Below are positions 35,140-47,409 of a DNA stretch of 64,000 bases, in pieces. The notes beneath the pieces were generated by a model. It saw only the letters and a program-made list of their open reading frames with translations. It was not told the DNA's origin and did not search any database. A program made the translations under genes and the position numbers. How positions within the stretch are numbered: position 1 is the first letter of the stretch; every line of letters begins with the position of its first letter. Origin of the DNA: Zerene cesonia (Eukaryota; Arthropoda; Insecta; Lepidoptera; Pieridae); contig NC_052115.1 of the NCBI RefSeq assembly GCF_012273895.1, positions 2,976,001 through 3,040,000 of the forward strand, written 5' to 3'.

Positions 35140-38100
35140 GACAATTTGAAGGTGGTTTAGTTTTAAAATATTAAATTTAATATTATTTCGTTAGAATCTG
35201 CATGAATATTTATGCATTAATTGAAAAATGAAAATTAACTTCAAAACGTATATTATGGACTAATACTTCTCGTTAATGTCTCGCAGCATGATTCGTAAAC
35301 ATCAGTTGTGTACATTTATAAGCTATGCCTGTAACAAATCAATCATTTTACACAAATCTGCTTCATAAATTAATGTTACACATTCGACGAATTTCAGGAA
35401 AGACCTTGTTTACGAAGCGTTCACAGCTACGGAAGATATTACCCTTGATTGATTTTATATTCAAACACCTGACAAGAAAGTTGAAAATCGATTGTATACG
35501 AGTAACGTATGACGTTCATGTTACGCCTGTTAGCGACTGCTGATAGGCAAACAGTGTCATATAATCTAAGATAATCTTTGCGATGGGTAGCTCACATACA
35601 TTCACGCATAGCTCACTGATATGGAATACAAATATCCATAATTAATAGAGGAAGAAATTAACGATTAACATTATATAGTGACTACTACAATATTCATGTT
35701 GCTAGTCATGCAATACAAAACAAAGAATTTTCAGTTACTGTTGTGTTTTAAAAACAATTGAATAATGCGTAATCTGTTGTGGTAACCTATCCATTGGTAG
35801 ATGCATTGATATAGTTTGAATTTTCTGATTGAATTTTTAATTATTTGTTTTATTTTAATACTAACTTTGAAATAAGATGAATCACCGCGGTAAAAAGTAT
35901 TTTATGTCACTTCTTCCTTTCTGCCATACCAAGGAATTTATCCGTTTCATCGTTAAAGAAAGATAAACAAAGAAAATTTTACAATTTTAATATTAGTATA
36001 AAGGCATAAAAAAAGATGATTCCTCGAACTACACATTGGATATAATTTTGTTAGGTATACCATCTTATTAAAGATCGCAAATGAAATATACTCAGATCAT
36101 TTACGTTTCAGTAAATACATTCTCCATTATCTTCCTTGGATACGCGGAATTGCTGGATTAACAATCTTGTAGCTTTCTCCTTGACCCCATTATATGTAAT
36201 TTACTTATCATTTAATATTAAGAGGAAAGCCTAATATTTACTTGGCTAATTTCCATAAATGATACATGAATATGCTGGGTTGAGAATTCCCACCATTCGC
36301 TTCAAATTAAATATGTATTTCAACATAAAAAATGATTGTGTAATTCTTTATGAGGAATATTGATAAAGCCTTCTCTTAGTGTCACATTTCAATATTATGT
36401 TGCCGGAAGAATTTGTATACTTAAACCTCAGCTATAAAGAAGATTCACATTTATATCAAAACATAGAAATAGACAATATCTGAATCTCCAAATATATAAT
36501 TATAATGATGGATATCGACTTTCACGAAATATTGTATAGAAAATATATTTAATATACATATTAGCCGATGCCACTCGCCCATGATCGATGTTAGTCCAGA
36601 TCTATGGAAGCATTTATTCAGTAATGAACACTTCATGGCTGAAACATTTAGGCTACATATTAAAGTACTTTAATGTGACGTACTGTAAGCGCGTGCTATA
36701 TGTAAATATATTTATATGAATGTATTTTTAATGCAACCTCATAGAGCTTTCTTTGAATTGGCAATAGTCCAAAAACTGCAATGAAAAAACCGTAATGTAT
36801 TTCCTTGTTGGAACATTTGTAGACACTAGAAACCACTACATCTCGAAAATATTTACATTTCAGGATGTCCCGGGTGGTATAAAAACGCTGATGACGTAAA
36901 AGTGGTCATAAAAGCCTTGACGCATTTTTTTCCACTAGATAAGCTCATCTATATGTATACACCCCTGACCGACAACCTAACCTTTACCACTAATTCTACG
37001 TTTGACACCATTCCATTCACAAAACAGTATACACTGTCCCGCAAATTATTTAAATAGGTAGGATTTAAAGAAAAAAATATATAATTAGTTATAAGTATTT
37101 CTTACGAAATCAGCGTATGTAAAACTATTCGTTCCATTGATCATAGTAGACGACATGTGGGACAGCCCGTATATTCAAAGTTGATAAACTATTTCACCCC
37201 AAGATATTCCAACCCTATACTTCAGAAGTCTCACATAACACGCACTTCTCACAACTTCAGAAGCGTCAAGACCATCTATCGACCTGATTATAAGAGCTAA
37301 TAAGACTAGACAGTTCTAAATACTTCTGTAACATTGTATATATCTTTGCTAAAGGCTTGACACGTAGATGAAGATATTAGGTATCTTATTTCACTTTTTG
37401 TATACTTGTATAAGCATATGAAATAATAAAGCGAGGCTTGAATATTTTACAAAACTCCTTTCAGTGAAGCTCGACTACTAAACAATTTTATAATGAAAAC
37501 TTAGCAAGTAATATAGACATACATCAAACATATATCAACATGTACTGTACAGACAGGAGTAAAAAAAGATAAAAAAATTATCCCAGTAATGACGATTGAA
37601 CAATATTTGGTTCTCTAACAACTGTACTAACCAATCCTAGTACCAATCAACCAATACCAGCCTCTATGTGCCTTAATAACACTGTAAATTTATTAAATAG
37701 TTCATAGAACTTTCTTTTCATATTGTTCTGATATAACTTTATAACGGTCTAATAAAACGACGGAACTCCAGTAAGAACGTTTAAATTTATTTCACCAGAT
37801 TACTAACACGTATTGTGGCGAAGCAGACACTCTCGCATCCGACTGAAAAGCTATTTATCAATTCTTGTCATTTTAACGCAAAACACGAGATCTCAGATAA
37901 TTTGTCATACTCGCTGACAAAAGAGTGGAGTTGGATTTTACCGCTCAAAAACAACATTATTTTCCCGATATAATTAAACCGTGAAACGCTAGTTTTTCTT
38001 TATAATTTATCGTAATGATATACTCGTTAACCACATAAATCTGAGTCGTTTCGACTTGCTACCTAATACAATTTAGTGTTCGGTCGTGGTACGAGCTCAT

Positions 38101-38690
38101 TATAATTGACAAAGCAGTTTAATGCATCAGGTATTATTTCTTTTAACATCAGTAATTTACTTTAAGTTAAATTTAAATGAACATTAGAACATTTGGGGCC
38201 TACGTTTATTGGAAAAATGTTTCTCCCACTGACATTTTTCAGGGTTGAATGATAATTACAAAAGAATCCAATTTCCAACCAAATCGTCAATATTTCGATA
38301 GTTTTTTTTTTATGTCTGATACTATAAAAGGATCTTCCTTATTTAATATATTTTTACATAAAGAATCCTGATATAACCATAGAGTCATGAGAAGTGATCT
38401 GAGTACTTTTCCTTTAAACATTTAATGGTAGTTTAAAAATGAAAAAAAAACTACAAAAGTTCTCCACAAGCACTCTAATCCAATTAAGAATCGTTATATA
38501 AAAGAACAACACATCGTTAGTTAGATAAAATCACATTTCTTAAGCGTTTTAATTTGCACGGTAAGGAGTGGCTGACAATTGAAATGTTATTTAAGGTGAA
38601 TAAGAAACTAGCAGGAGTATTAATAGTTTCTTTGGTGTAGGTGACGGTGTTCTTGTAAAATAGCGTTCAGCATATCAATAGAATGTACTT
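35140..38690. other. Repeat-poor non-coding stretch
   Basis: AT-rich with no recognised exon and no repeat match to other parts of the window. The frames at 35325-35543 (plus) and 36451-36636 (minus) look random in composition. Confidence 0.5.
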
Positions 38691-38809
38691 ATTTTTATTA
38701 ATACTTATGAATATTATAAATGCAAAAGTAACACACATTAACCAATGAACCGACTATGAAATTTTATATTCAATTAATTTCGAGATTGTCATAACTCAAC
38801 CAAATTTAC

Positions 38810-38938
38810 CACCAGCACCGGTTTTCAAATAAAGAAGACTCATGAAAATCGGTTCACTCAGTAAAAGTTATGAGTTAACAAACACAAAAAAAAACAGTCG
38901 AATTGACAACCGCCTCTTTGAAGTGGGTTGAAAAACAC
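38810..38938 (+). repeat. Interspersed repeat ending GAAGTGGGTTG (copy 1)
   Basis: ATGAAAATCGGTTCACTCAG, GTTAACAAACACAAAAAA and CCGCCTCTTTGAAGTGGGTT are typical of a lepidopteran repeat that ends CCTCCTTTTTGAAGTCGGTTG. The reverse copy is at 44586-44695. Confidence 0.65.
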
Positions 38939-38939
38939 T

Positions 38940-41380
38940 TTCTTTCTTACGTTGTTTTGCGAACGTCAGTTAAATAGTCCATTCTTTTTTTTCTACAGAT
39001 TAAATTTTGTAGTCTATAGTTTTCCACTTTGTGTCTAATAACAGACGGCTCGTGTAAAGTTCACAATGAGACGTAAACAAGAAGCAATCGACGCTAGCCG
39101 CCAACTCATCACTTAAGACACGTGCAAGTTGCAACACGGGTCCTTGGGGAGGCAAGGACACGACCTACGATCTATTTCATTGCGTAGGTTTTATAATTTA
39201 AACAAGGTTAAGGAGAAATATTATGTTTGAACGAGATTCATTTGCTTTTATGTTAAATTAATCATTTTTATTGCATTCATTTTGATTTATAGAAATATTG
39301 ATTGATAGAAAAAAACATATAAAACAGATTACTGAAACTGAAAGATTTTTAATTTCTTACGTAAGTCGTTTTGCATGCATCTTTACATTTATTTTATCAA
39401 TTAAATTTTTAAGTAAAAGGTTTAAGCCCAATACTGTAAAGTCTTTCGTCATATAAAACAAGTAGGTTCTAAATTAAAATAATTTAAATAACTCCGCATG
39501 TGCATTCACAATTTTGTTGTCTCGCACAGTCCACAGAAATGCGACGGTATCTTAATTACTATTCACAGATAGAACCATATCTAGAATCACTATACGCAGG
39601 GCTGCCGTTCCCATTACCTATGTTTTTAATTTGTTGTTTGATTAAGATTAACTGACATTTGAATACAAGTACATTGGTAGTAATCGCGAAGAAAATCGAG
39701 GTGAAACCTACTTGTTGTTGTAAAAATATTTTATGGTACACATACCGCATATATCCATTTGTATTGAGTAAAAAACAACTATTTTAATATTAGCATCTAC
39801 TCCAAATGTTTGTATTAGTATAGAATATAGATAAAAATAAAACAAAGAGGAACGCATTCCAAACATTCCCGCTCTTTATGCTGTCAACGTCAATGTCATT
39901 TGCTTTTTGTGAACTACGTAGCTACAGCATTTTAAGATCATCTAGATATTTAAAAAGATGGCTTATTTTTTATTTTGGCACTGTGTCTTATAAAAAATGC
40001 AACTATTCAGCTAAAAATTTTCAATCTGCTCATGAAAATTTCTGTTTCCACATAATATATCTGCAAAAAAATCCAACCTACGCTCTTTTGAAATACTCTT
40101 AAGAATCTGTTAATTGTAGTTGTTGCTTCTCTTATTTTTAGAACGGGCTTATAAATTGCACTTCATATGTTTGTATGTAACAGACTACGTTGACACACTT
40201 TGAAAGGACAGATTTAATTCAAACTTTGCCAGAGACAATACAACAATTTCATGAGTTACCTTATTATCCTGACTATACGTACAAAATTCCTATGCTCTGT
40301 ATAAGAGCAAAAGAGACAATTGAGTTGATTCTGTCATTAAACCTTGTATAACCTTTCAATATATTATACATTATACCGAAAGATATCAATTAGTACCTCC
40401 TAACAAATTTTTGAATCATTTACTCCCAATTATTTAGATTAAGTTAATAAAGGTGGGTGGAAAAGCGCCCAGCTCCCACCTGACTGGATCAATATATTGG
40501 TTTCTTTGGGCAGACAGACATTCCATATAACGTTATTATAATAAATAATCATTAATCATTCATTTCTACTGGCAATATAAAACTTATATAATAGTCATGC
40601 ATCTAGATGCTAATACAAATATTTTCTGTATAGTATATTTGAGTTTATATAGTCTTTTATATTGCATTTTATCAACATCTATTGGGGTTTTTATTTGACC
40701 AGTACTTCGGAAAATTACCCTCTACCAACACACAAACAATGTTAGAAACTCAACCTCTTTATAATGTTGTAAGAGAAGATAAATAGCCAAAAACATACTA
40801 GTACACATTTTAAACGCGACAACTATTTCCAGTATGTGACAACCCTAGTGACGAATATAGAATGTCACTTACATTCGTCTCTACCCTCGTGAGGCATGTT
40901 GCATTTAAGAACGCGTAAATCTAGCCTTATCTCGATTTCTCCGAGTGCGATCATAAATTTAAATAAAAGACTGTTGATGTCACTCAACAAAGACGTACCT
41001 ATTTGAATGATAACATAAATGGTTTATAACATAGATTTACGATTTGATATAACGTACCTTACTTTTAGCATTACACAAGTCAAGACATGCGATTTATCTA
41101 AATGATGGCTAGTACCCTAAGTACAAATATTTATAACAAAGGAAAGGCACAAATTTTAAAACAAAACAAACACAATGTTCACATTAGACTATTTAATAAT
41201 ATACACCTCACTGAAATAATAACATCGTAGCTGTAATTCGAGCAACAAAATTACCGGTGTCTGAAATATTATCTAATGATTATGTTATGTTTGTCATGAA
41301 ATGTCACGTGGAATGGTTGCCTCAAATAAACGTCAATTATTTGATGTGTCAAATAATATAAAATATCGTCTTAAAAGGGT
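38940..41380. other. Non-coding stretch
   Basis: No gene seen. A short balanced block near 39060-39180 (GACGCTAGCCGCCAACTCAT, ACGGGTCCTTGGGGAGGCAA) stands out by composition. A small GGTGGG/CCCACC stem lies near 40452-40480. Confidence 0.45.
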
Positions 41381-41535
41381 TTTTTTATGTCATAGCGGGC
41401 AACTGAGCTGGTGGTTCGCCTGATGGTAAGTCTTTTAAGGGTACGAAAAAAGCAGCATGCTACTATTTCATGTCGGATTTCTGTAAGGGTGTGGAACTTA
41501 CCCGGTACGAGTGGGCGTGCTCTACTCCCACATTA
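41381..41535 (+). repeat. Interspersed repeat A, internally deleted copy
   Basis: The head, AACTGAGCTGGTGGTTCGCC, jumps from GATGGTAAG straight to the 3' part, ATGTCGGATTTCTGTAAGGG. The hairpin and purine-rich middle are missing. Confidence 0.7.
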
Positions 41536-41861
41536 AAAAAGACAAACATGCTACCGTACAGAATCAATACCAACAAAATATTACTCGATAACTTTATTAA
41601 ATACACCCTTAATTTAATAAAAATCCAACCCTCCTTCAAATTATCAGAACTAAACCAAATTTAAATGGAGCACTGGGAAGGTACCCGTCATATAATTTAT
41701 ATGAATATTTTATAATTGTAATATTGTAAAAACAGAGATAAGCATCCATAATCCTTGTTCTATTGTTAAAGTTATTCTTATTCTACTATATGTATGTAAT
41801 CATCTCAATACACATCCCTAAGATATATAAAACCTAGACTTTAGAAGAAATTCGATTGCTG

Positions 41862-41990
41862 AGGCGTCAGGCGGTCAGACGTCGCCACGGTTAGGTAAGT
41901 GACGCGTGTTCAAATCCCGACTCGTGATCGATTCTATTCAAGTCTTTAAATAATTCTCAATAATATTTTTAACGCTAAAAACAGAAAAAT
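41862..41990 (+). repeat. tRNA-like SINE, CTCGTGATC family (diverged copy)
   Basis: Has GCGTGTTCAAATCCCGACTC (B-box-like), CGTGATCGATTCTATTC and an AACGCTAAAAACAG tail. This is the order of the better preserved copies that follow at 41995-42190. Confidence 0.6.
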
Positions 41991-41994
41991 ATAT

Positions 41995-42190
41995 GATGAG
42001 AAATTTTGATAGAATAGAAAAAAATTGATCACGAGGCAGGATTCGAACCTGCGTTTCTTGCCTTGCTCTCGGCCACCCGTGATCCTAGGATCATGCAGGT
42101 TCGAATCCTGCCTCGTGATCAAATTTTTTCTATTCTTTTAAAATTTCTCATTTATAAAGCATTTCAATGCTATAAAACTAAAAATTAAAA
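41995..42190. repeat. Head-to-head pair of tRNA-like SINEs forming a long inverted repeat
   Basis: Arms at about 41997-42052 and 42095-42151 are reverse complements with few mismatches. Both contain the B box GCAGGTTCGAATCCTGCC followed by TCGTGATC and a T-rich TTTTTTCTATTC. The loop holds GTGGCCGAGAGCAAGGC (A box, minus strand) and GATCCTAGGATC. The plus arm continues into a SINE tail, CATTTATAAAGCATTTCAAT, to 42190. Confidence 0.85.
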
Positions 42191-42536
42191 ATATATGATG
42201 TTAGCATGTGATTCATTTGATTCTTAACATGGGCTATTTATTATTATTCTTTTACAAATTCATTAGTACAATTAATGACTTCTGCGCGAATTTGGCTGAT
42301 TGTAATTAATCAACATGTCGACGGTACTGAAGCGATAGCAAAATAATTAATTTCGTGTCAAATGTTTCCAATCATCAAACAGATTACGGATACAGATAAA
42401 TTAACTTTTCATATTAAGCTCTGAAAAACTGCAGTTGATGTAAAAGATATAGACGTATGTTTAGTTTTGTAAACTTACAATAATATGTTTTTTGTGCCAT
42501 CATTCAAATATATGAAAGTTTAAATTAGCCAAACCA

Positions 42537-42611
42537 GTGTACACTGATTTTAACAAGGCTTTTGATATCGTCTACCATGATGTTGTAATTAAAAAACTTG
42601 GTTATACAAAC
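42537..42611 (+). pseudogene. Reverse-transcriptase fossil of a non-LTR retrotransposon
   Basis: Twenty-five codons read VYTDFNKAFDIVYHDVVIKK then LGYTN. This is the palm motif A of LINE reverse transcriptases (the F/Y-x-D-F-x-K-A-F-D-x-V-x-H pattern, with the first catalytic Asp). Stops appear on both sides and no other domain was found, so it is a short relic of a Jockey/CR1-like element. Confidence 0.8.
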
Positions 42612-43882
42612 TATTATCATATAATATAACAGCTTTCCTATATAGCTTGTGTGTTCTTATAAATTATAACTATAATTGATATTGTACGTATATTATTAAT
42701 GTATGAATATACACATATAATACATAAGGTAAAATTTGTATCCATTTTACAGTCGGCTGATATTTTCTTCCGCATGGAGAATTACAATTTGGCGAATTAT
42801 GCGCTTTATTATTTATTTATTTTATTAATCTTCAACAAAATTGTACATAAAAGAAAACTTAAAAATAATATGGATTTATAAAGAAAGAGTTTATCATTTT
42901 ATATAGTAACAGCATAAACAATAAAATAGAGTTAAAACCGACAGATAAAATAATAACATTAGATCTTACGACTGATTTATTTCATAAATAAGACAAATGT
43001 AATAGAGTAATTATAATAATATATAATATACATTCGATTGGATGGTAAATGAATTGTATATTCATAACTATTCAATTAGGGCCGTCAAAAGCGTCGTCAA
43101 CGAAATGTTGTGGAATCGACGGAATTGTTAATTCGCTAATGGATTTTGTCTAAAACCTTGTCACTTCAGTAACTGTCAACGCCGGTTAGCTTAATATTTG
43201 TAAATTTGAGGATAATGTCCAGCCCTTTTTGCTTAATTAAAAAGTAATTTGCGTTAGTTAAAACATATTATTATTATTTATACCTACAGTTTTCAAATTA
43301 AATATTTTAATTTGATTCGTACGCACATAATAGACATATACCGCTTAACTACACGCCTCACGTAGTAATTACAAACTATTTTAACGGTCAAAATAAAATG
43401 TAATCACAACAACTCAATCCTAATAAATTTTCTCGATAAAGCATTCAAATAAAAATGAACAAATCACGCATCATTTCAGTACAAAGTTTATAATTTAAAA
43501 CACTTTCACGATTACAGTCTGTATTACAAGGCTGTACCACGGCCTTGAACTAAGCTTTCGAGTACTTTTTGAGACCCTTTTAGCCTCTTTTTATTATCAA
43601 GAAATTCTATTATCGACTCTTGAGTATTTATGGTATTAACCATTACAAATGTTCCTAGTTCAGCTCAATGGAAAAGTGTATTAGAACTGAAGAACGGTCG
43701 CACTAAGCGTCGTGATTCTGAAATTATTAAAACACAACGGAATTGATCTTTTTTTCACCTCATACCCCCACTTCCCTGCAATTCAATGAAATTGGTAACC
43801 GGTACGCACATATTTACTGGTCTAAGAGCCCATCGAAGATCAACCTTCTGATAACCAAATCCGACACGTTTTTTAAAATAAT

Positions 43883-44083
43883 AGTTGCGCCCCGCGGTTT
43901 CACCCGCGTAAGTCCGTATCCCAAAGGAAAATCGGCATAAAAGGTGGCCTATATGTTATTCCAGTTGTCTACGTACCGAATTTCAGTGTAATCGGTTCAG
44001 TAGTTTTTGTGTGAAAGAATAACAAACATACACACCTCCTTACAAACTTTCGCATTTATAATATTAATAGGATTAGTAGGATA
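43883..44083 (+). repeat. 200-bp repeat, CTGCGCCCCGCGGTTTCACCC family (copy 5)
   Basis: Plus-strand copy ending in a tandem tail, TAATAGGATTAGTAGGATAGG. It abuts an opposite-strand truncated copy starting at 44084, giving a tail-to-tail pair. Confidence 0.85.
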
Positions 44084-44180
44084 GGACTGGAGAACTGGAA
44101 TAATATATAGGCAACTTTTTATTCCGATATTCCAACGGGATACGGACTTACGCGGGTGAAAGCGCGGGGCGCAGCTAGTC
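44084..44180 (-). repeat. 200-bp repeat family, truncated copy 6 in inverted tail-to-tail pair
   Basis: The minus-strand copy retains only the 5' half of the family (about 97 bp), from the GCTAGCTGCGCCCCG end at 44180 to the CCAGTTCTCCAGTCC region. It directly joins the tail of copy 5. Confidence 0.85.
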
Positions 44181-44585
44181 TTATGTAGTTATAAGTATGG
44201 TAACGATTTACAATGACGTGTATTATGTGACAGTGTGATAGGACCTGAGTGCCAATACACTGTGTTAATTATTGTATCATGTTTCGCGAATAAATGTAAA
44301 AAATAACTTTGTATTTATATAAGATGTAGTTATAGTAATAGCACATATAATATAACACTATGCTAGTAGTAAAGTATGTTTTGTATATTCAATACACTTT
44401 ATTCAGTTTTTGGTTGATTTTGTTGAAAAAACGTATCATTTAATCGATAATTATGATATAATATTAATGATTCAAAAATTTGTTTTTTTATATGAGCATA
44501 CGACTGTTTCTATAGTACCTAGTAATTATTATCTGCATAGATATTGAAAACGCGCTTCTGATACGTTTCTTAAGTATTTGAGTAT

Positions 44586-44695
44586 TCAACCGACTTCAAA
44601 AAGGAGGTATAAATTCGACCGCTTTCTTTCATTTGTTACCTCAGAACTTTACACCGGCCGATCCGATTGTGACGATTTTTTATCAGAAAGTCACG
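44586..44695 (-). repeat. Interspersed repeat ending GAAGTCGGTTG (copy 2)
   Basis: The plus strand starts CAACCGACTTCAAAAAGGAG and contains CCGATCCGATTGTGACGATT. It is the reverse of the family at 38810-38938. Confidence 0.65.
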
Positions 44696-44913
44696 TAAGG
44701 TCTCATTTAAATTTGGTGTAGTATTCTAAATTTTTTGGATATTTTGTTAAAAATGATTATTATACACGTACGAAATCGCAAATATTGCTTGTTCAGTTTA
44801 TAATATCAAATTGCGCTGAACAGTAATAATAAAGCATATTCGTATATTTAAAATAATACGATGATTATGTGTATTTGGTGGATAACTGTAAACATAAATA
44901 TATGGCCACATTT

Positions 44914-45003
44914 AGAAATTAAAGACTTTTAAACGCGATTTATTCGTTATATTATAAACCTGACGTTTCTATCGCTACAGCGAGCGTGGTCACGGGGAGA
45001 CTG
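44914..45003 (+). repeat. GCGAGCGTGGTCACGGGGAGAC repeat (copy 1)
   Basis: Has TTTAAACGCGATTTATT, CCTGACGTTTC and CAGCGAGCGTGGTCACGGGG. It matches the minus strand of 61886-61991. Confidence 0.72.
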
Positions 45004-45879
45004 ACTAATACTCGCGTAAAATCAAACACAAGAAAATAATACGCCCACATACTTGGATATTGCTAACCTTCATAATAATTACATATCAGCTCATTTTAGT
45101 CGATTGAACTTTAAAAACAGCAATGTCTATTGAATTGCTGGAATATTAAATTTTCAATATTCATATTTTATATACACGATTAAAACAAATAACTTCATTG
45201 GAATGTAATAAAATTCCATTGTTAAAAAATTGAACTCTTTGCATAGTATTGGAAATATTAAATTACGCAATTTGCTTATCGTATCTACATATATTTCTAC
45301 ATTTTAAAATGAAATATCTCTTTATTCGTTTTCATTCTTTGTCATTTGACCTCGTGTTGAACTCACTTCTTTAATACAAAGTTTAGAATCCTTTATATTT
45401 TCTCATTTTAATATAAATAACTGCATTTCGTCTATTTTTTTAAAACTACGTTCAATTAACCATAGTTTCTCATGTATTCTGATATGTTATTCATTATATT
45501 CATTCTATTATAAACTTATCTATGATAATTTAAAAAGAAATATGAATTTCTTTACGATAATACCGAACGAACCTTTACAAAAAATAACATAATATTATAT
45601 TTTTAAGATAATAACGTTTTCAAATCAATTTTTATGGAACCATTCGAGGAATATCAGCTTCCAAATAAAAAATGAATCATCGAAAACGGTTCACCCCATC
45701 AATAAAATGTTTTTGTTGTCGGTTCATACTTAATATCGATAATTTAGAATTGGTTTCATTTTTAACCAGTTATACGGCACACGTAAAAAATTAAACCAAT
45801 ACGATATAAACGAAACAGTATTAGCCTTCATAATTAGTGAAGTCTATTTATATAATAACATTCTGGCAACGAGGTAATC

Positions 45880-46000
45880 TGACGTCACGACACGTCACAC
45901 TCCACTATTTTAAGTGTGACCTACGAGATAGCTTCTGAGTGCGCGTTATCATGCCAGCGATAATGATAATAGTAAGAACTATTATCTAGTAGCAGACGCT
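45880..46000. promoter_or_regulatory. Candidate GATA/CRE regulatory cluster
   Basis: Within 120 bp there are TGACGTCA near 45882, GAGATAGC, TTATC, GATAATGATAAT at 45959 and TTATCT at 45982. It lies in non-repetitive DNA without an open frame. Confidence 0.3.
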
Positions 46001-46362
46001 GGTAATGTTAAAATTTTTTTGTATAGGGCATGTAGTAACTGACTGGATCCGCTTAAGCACGGGATATGTTATATGAAGATGGAGCGTGGCAACGACATTG
46101 AGTTCATTTACATTAAAATCTATGATGAACACATCCAAATGTGAAACAGCTGTTGCTCAGAATGTCGGATAGAAAGTGCAACCAAAGAATTTAGAAAATC
46201 TCAGCGATCGCGTCTCACATATTGATTAACACGTTATCTTGAACTTTGGGAAAATGTTTAATACAATATATTATTTATACGTATATTATTATTTTTCTCC
46301 GTTTGAAATATAAGTAATTAATTATAATTAACACGAATTTATACGAGTATACATGGTTATTA

Positions 46363-46570
46363 TCCCTATTATAAATGGTAAAGTGACTGTCTGTCTGGCT
46401 GTTTCTTCTTCACGCTGAAACTACTCAATATAGAAATAGTATGAAGTAGGAAAAATTGCAAAGGATAGTTTTTATCCCGGAAATCTGACGTCAACAATGT
46501 TTGAAAGCCCCGGGATTGTCCATCTTATCCTTTACTATGCGGGCAAAGCCGCGGACAGAAACCCAGTTAC
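46363..46570 (-). repeat. RTE-like LINE fragment
   Basis: Has CTATTATAAATGG, TGTCTGTCTGGC, TTCTTCACGCTGAAAC and the end CTATGCGGGCAAAGCCGCGG. It belongs to the family of the split copy at 33381-33783. Non-coding. Confidence 0.65.
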
Positions 46571-47012
46571 TGAATTTTGTTTAAAGCTACATTTTCCCTT
46601 GCATTCAAGTTTTCACTTAATCAAAATTTTAATTTAAACTTTTCTCACACACACAACTCATCTACGCCAACCTGCAATCATGTTTTATAAAAATTATGGC
46701 AATGAAAACTCACAAAAATAAAATATTCAAATAACTACGTTATAACAATTATTTTCAAGATCCGCTTAGATTTTAATAATTATTCATTTACGTGCCAAAA
46801 TCTCGTTCTCAACAAAAACAAGCAAATATACTTTTGTTTTCTTTTTCTCGTGTGATAATTAATTACTCAGCAGATACGTAAAAGCGAATTTGTCCTCGAT
46901 TATAATTACAGAGGCTTTTAAATTTTATATTTTGTTATGTATGTTTCAAGACCGTTAAAGATATATCATCTTTAGGTATTTTCTGTATTATGAAAGGATA
47001 CGGTTATTATTT

Positions 47013-47402
47013 ATGTCGTCGACAATGGAGCTAGTGGATCGCCTGATGGTAAGTGCTACCACCGCCCATGACCATTTGGAGAAGCCCCCGCGCTGGGCCT
47101 CACAGCGTAGGGGGGCGTCCCCCGGGTGGCGGATAGGGGAGCGGTCGGTAGTACAGCCTAGCTAGCTACTGGCCAAGTCCGATGGACTCGCCGACCAAAG
47201 TAGGATGTGGTCCTCCAGCATGTCGGAGGTTGTGCGGAGGGCTAACACCCCTCTCACGTAAAATAAATATATGTTACGACACCGACAAGAAGAGAGAAAC
47301 GATCTGATAATCGGAGGCCAAGACTCACTTTGGGTCACTGCGCCACTATAGTAAGTAAGTAACGCAAGGCAAGATCAATTGCAGACCTAACGCCTCGTAT
47401 TG
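47013..47402 (+). repeat. Interspersed repeat A split by a GC-rich insertion
   Basis: The head AATGGAGCTAGTGGATCGCC runs to CCATTTGGAGAA near 47091. Family sequence resumes with CAAGATCAATTGCAGACCTA and ACGCCTCG at about 47366-47397. About 275 bp of unrelated GC-rich sequence lies between. Confidence 0.7.
47092..47365 (+). mobile_element. GC-rich insertion with GTAA-repeat 3' end, likely 5'-truncated non-LTR element
   Basis: Begins GCCCCCGCGCTGGGCCTCAC, much GC-richer than its surroundings, and contains CCTCCAGCATGTCGGAGGTT. It ends CACTATAGTAAGTAAGTAA, a short tandem tail of the kind left by target-primed retrotransposition. No open frame is kept. The family is not identified. Confidence 0.55.
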
Positions 47403-47409
47403 AAATTAA

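Noticed and set aside
42020..42122. tRNA gene call
   Set aside because: B-box and A-box sequences are present, but no complete cloverleaf with acceptor stem is seen. The elements are SINE heads in an inverted pair.
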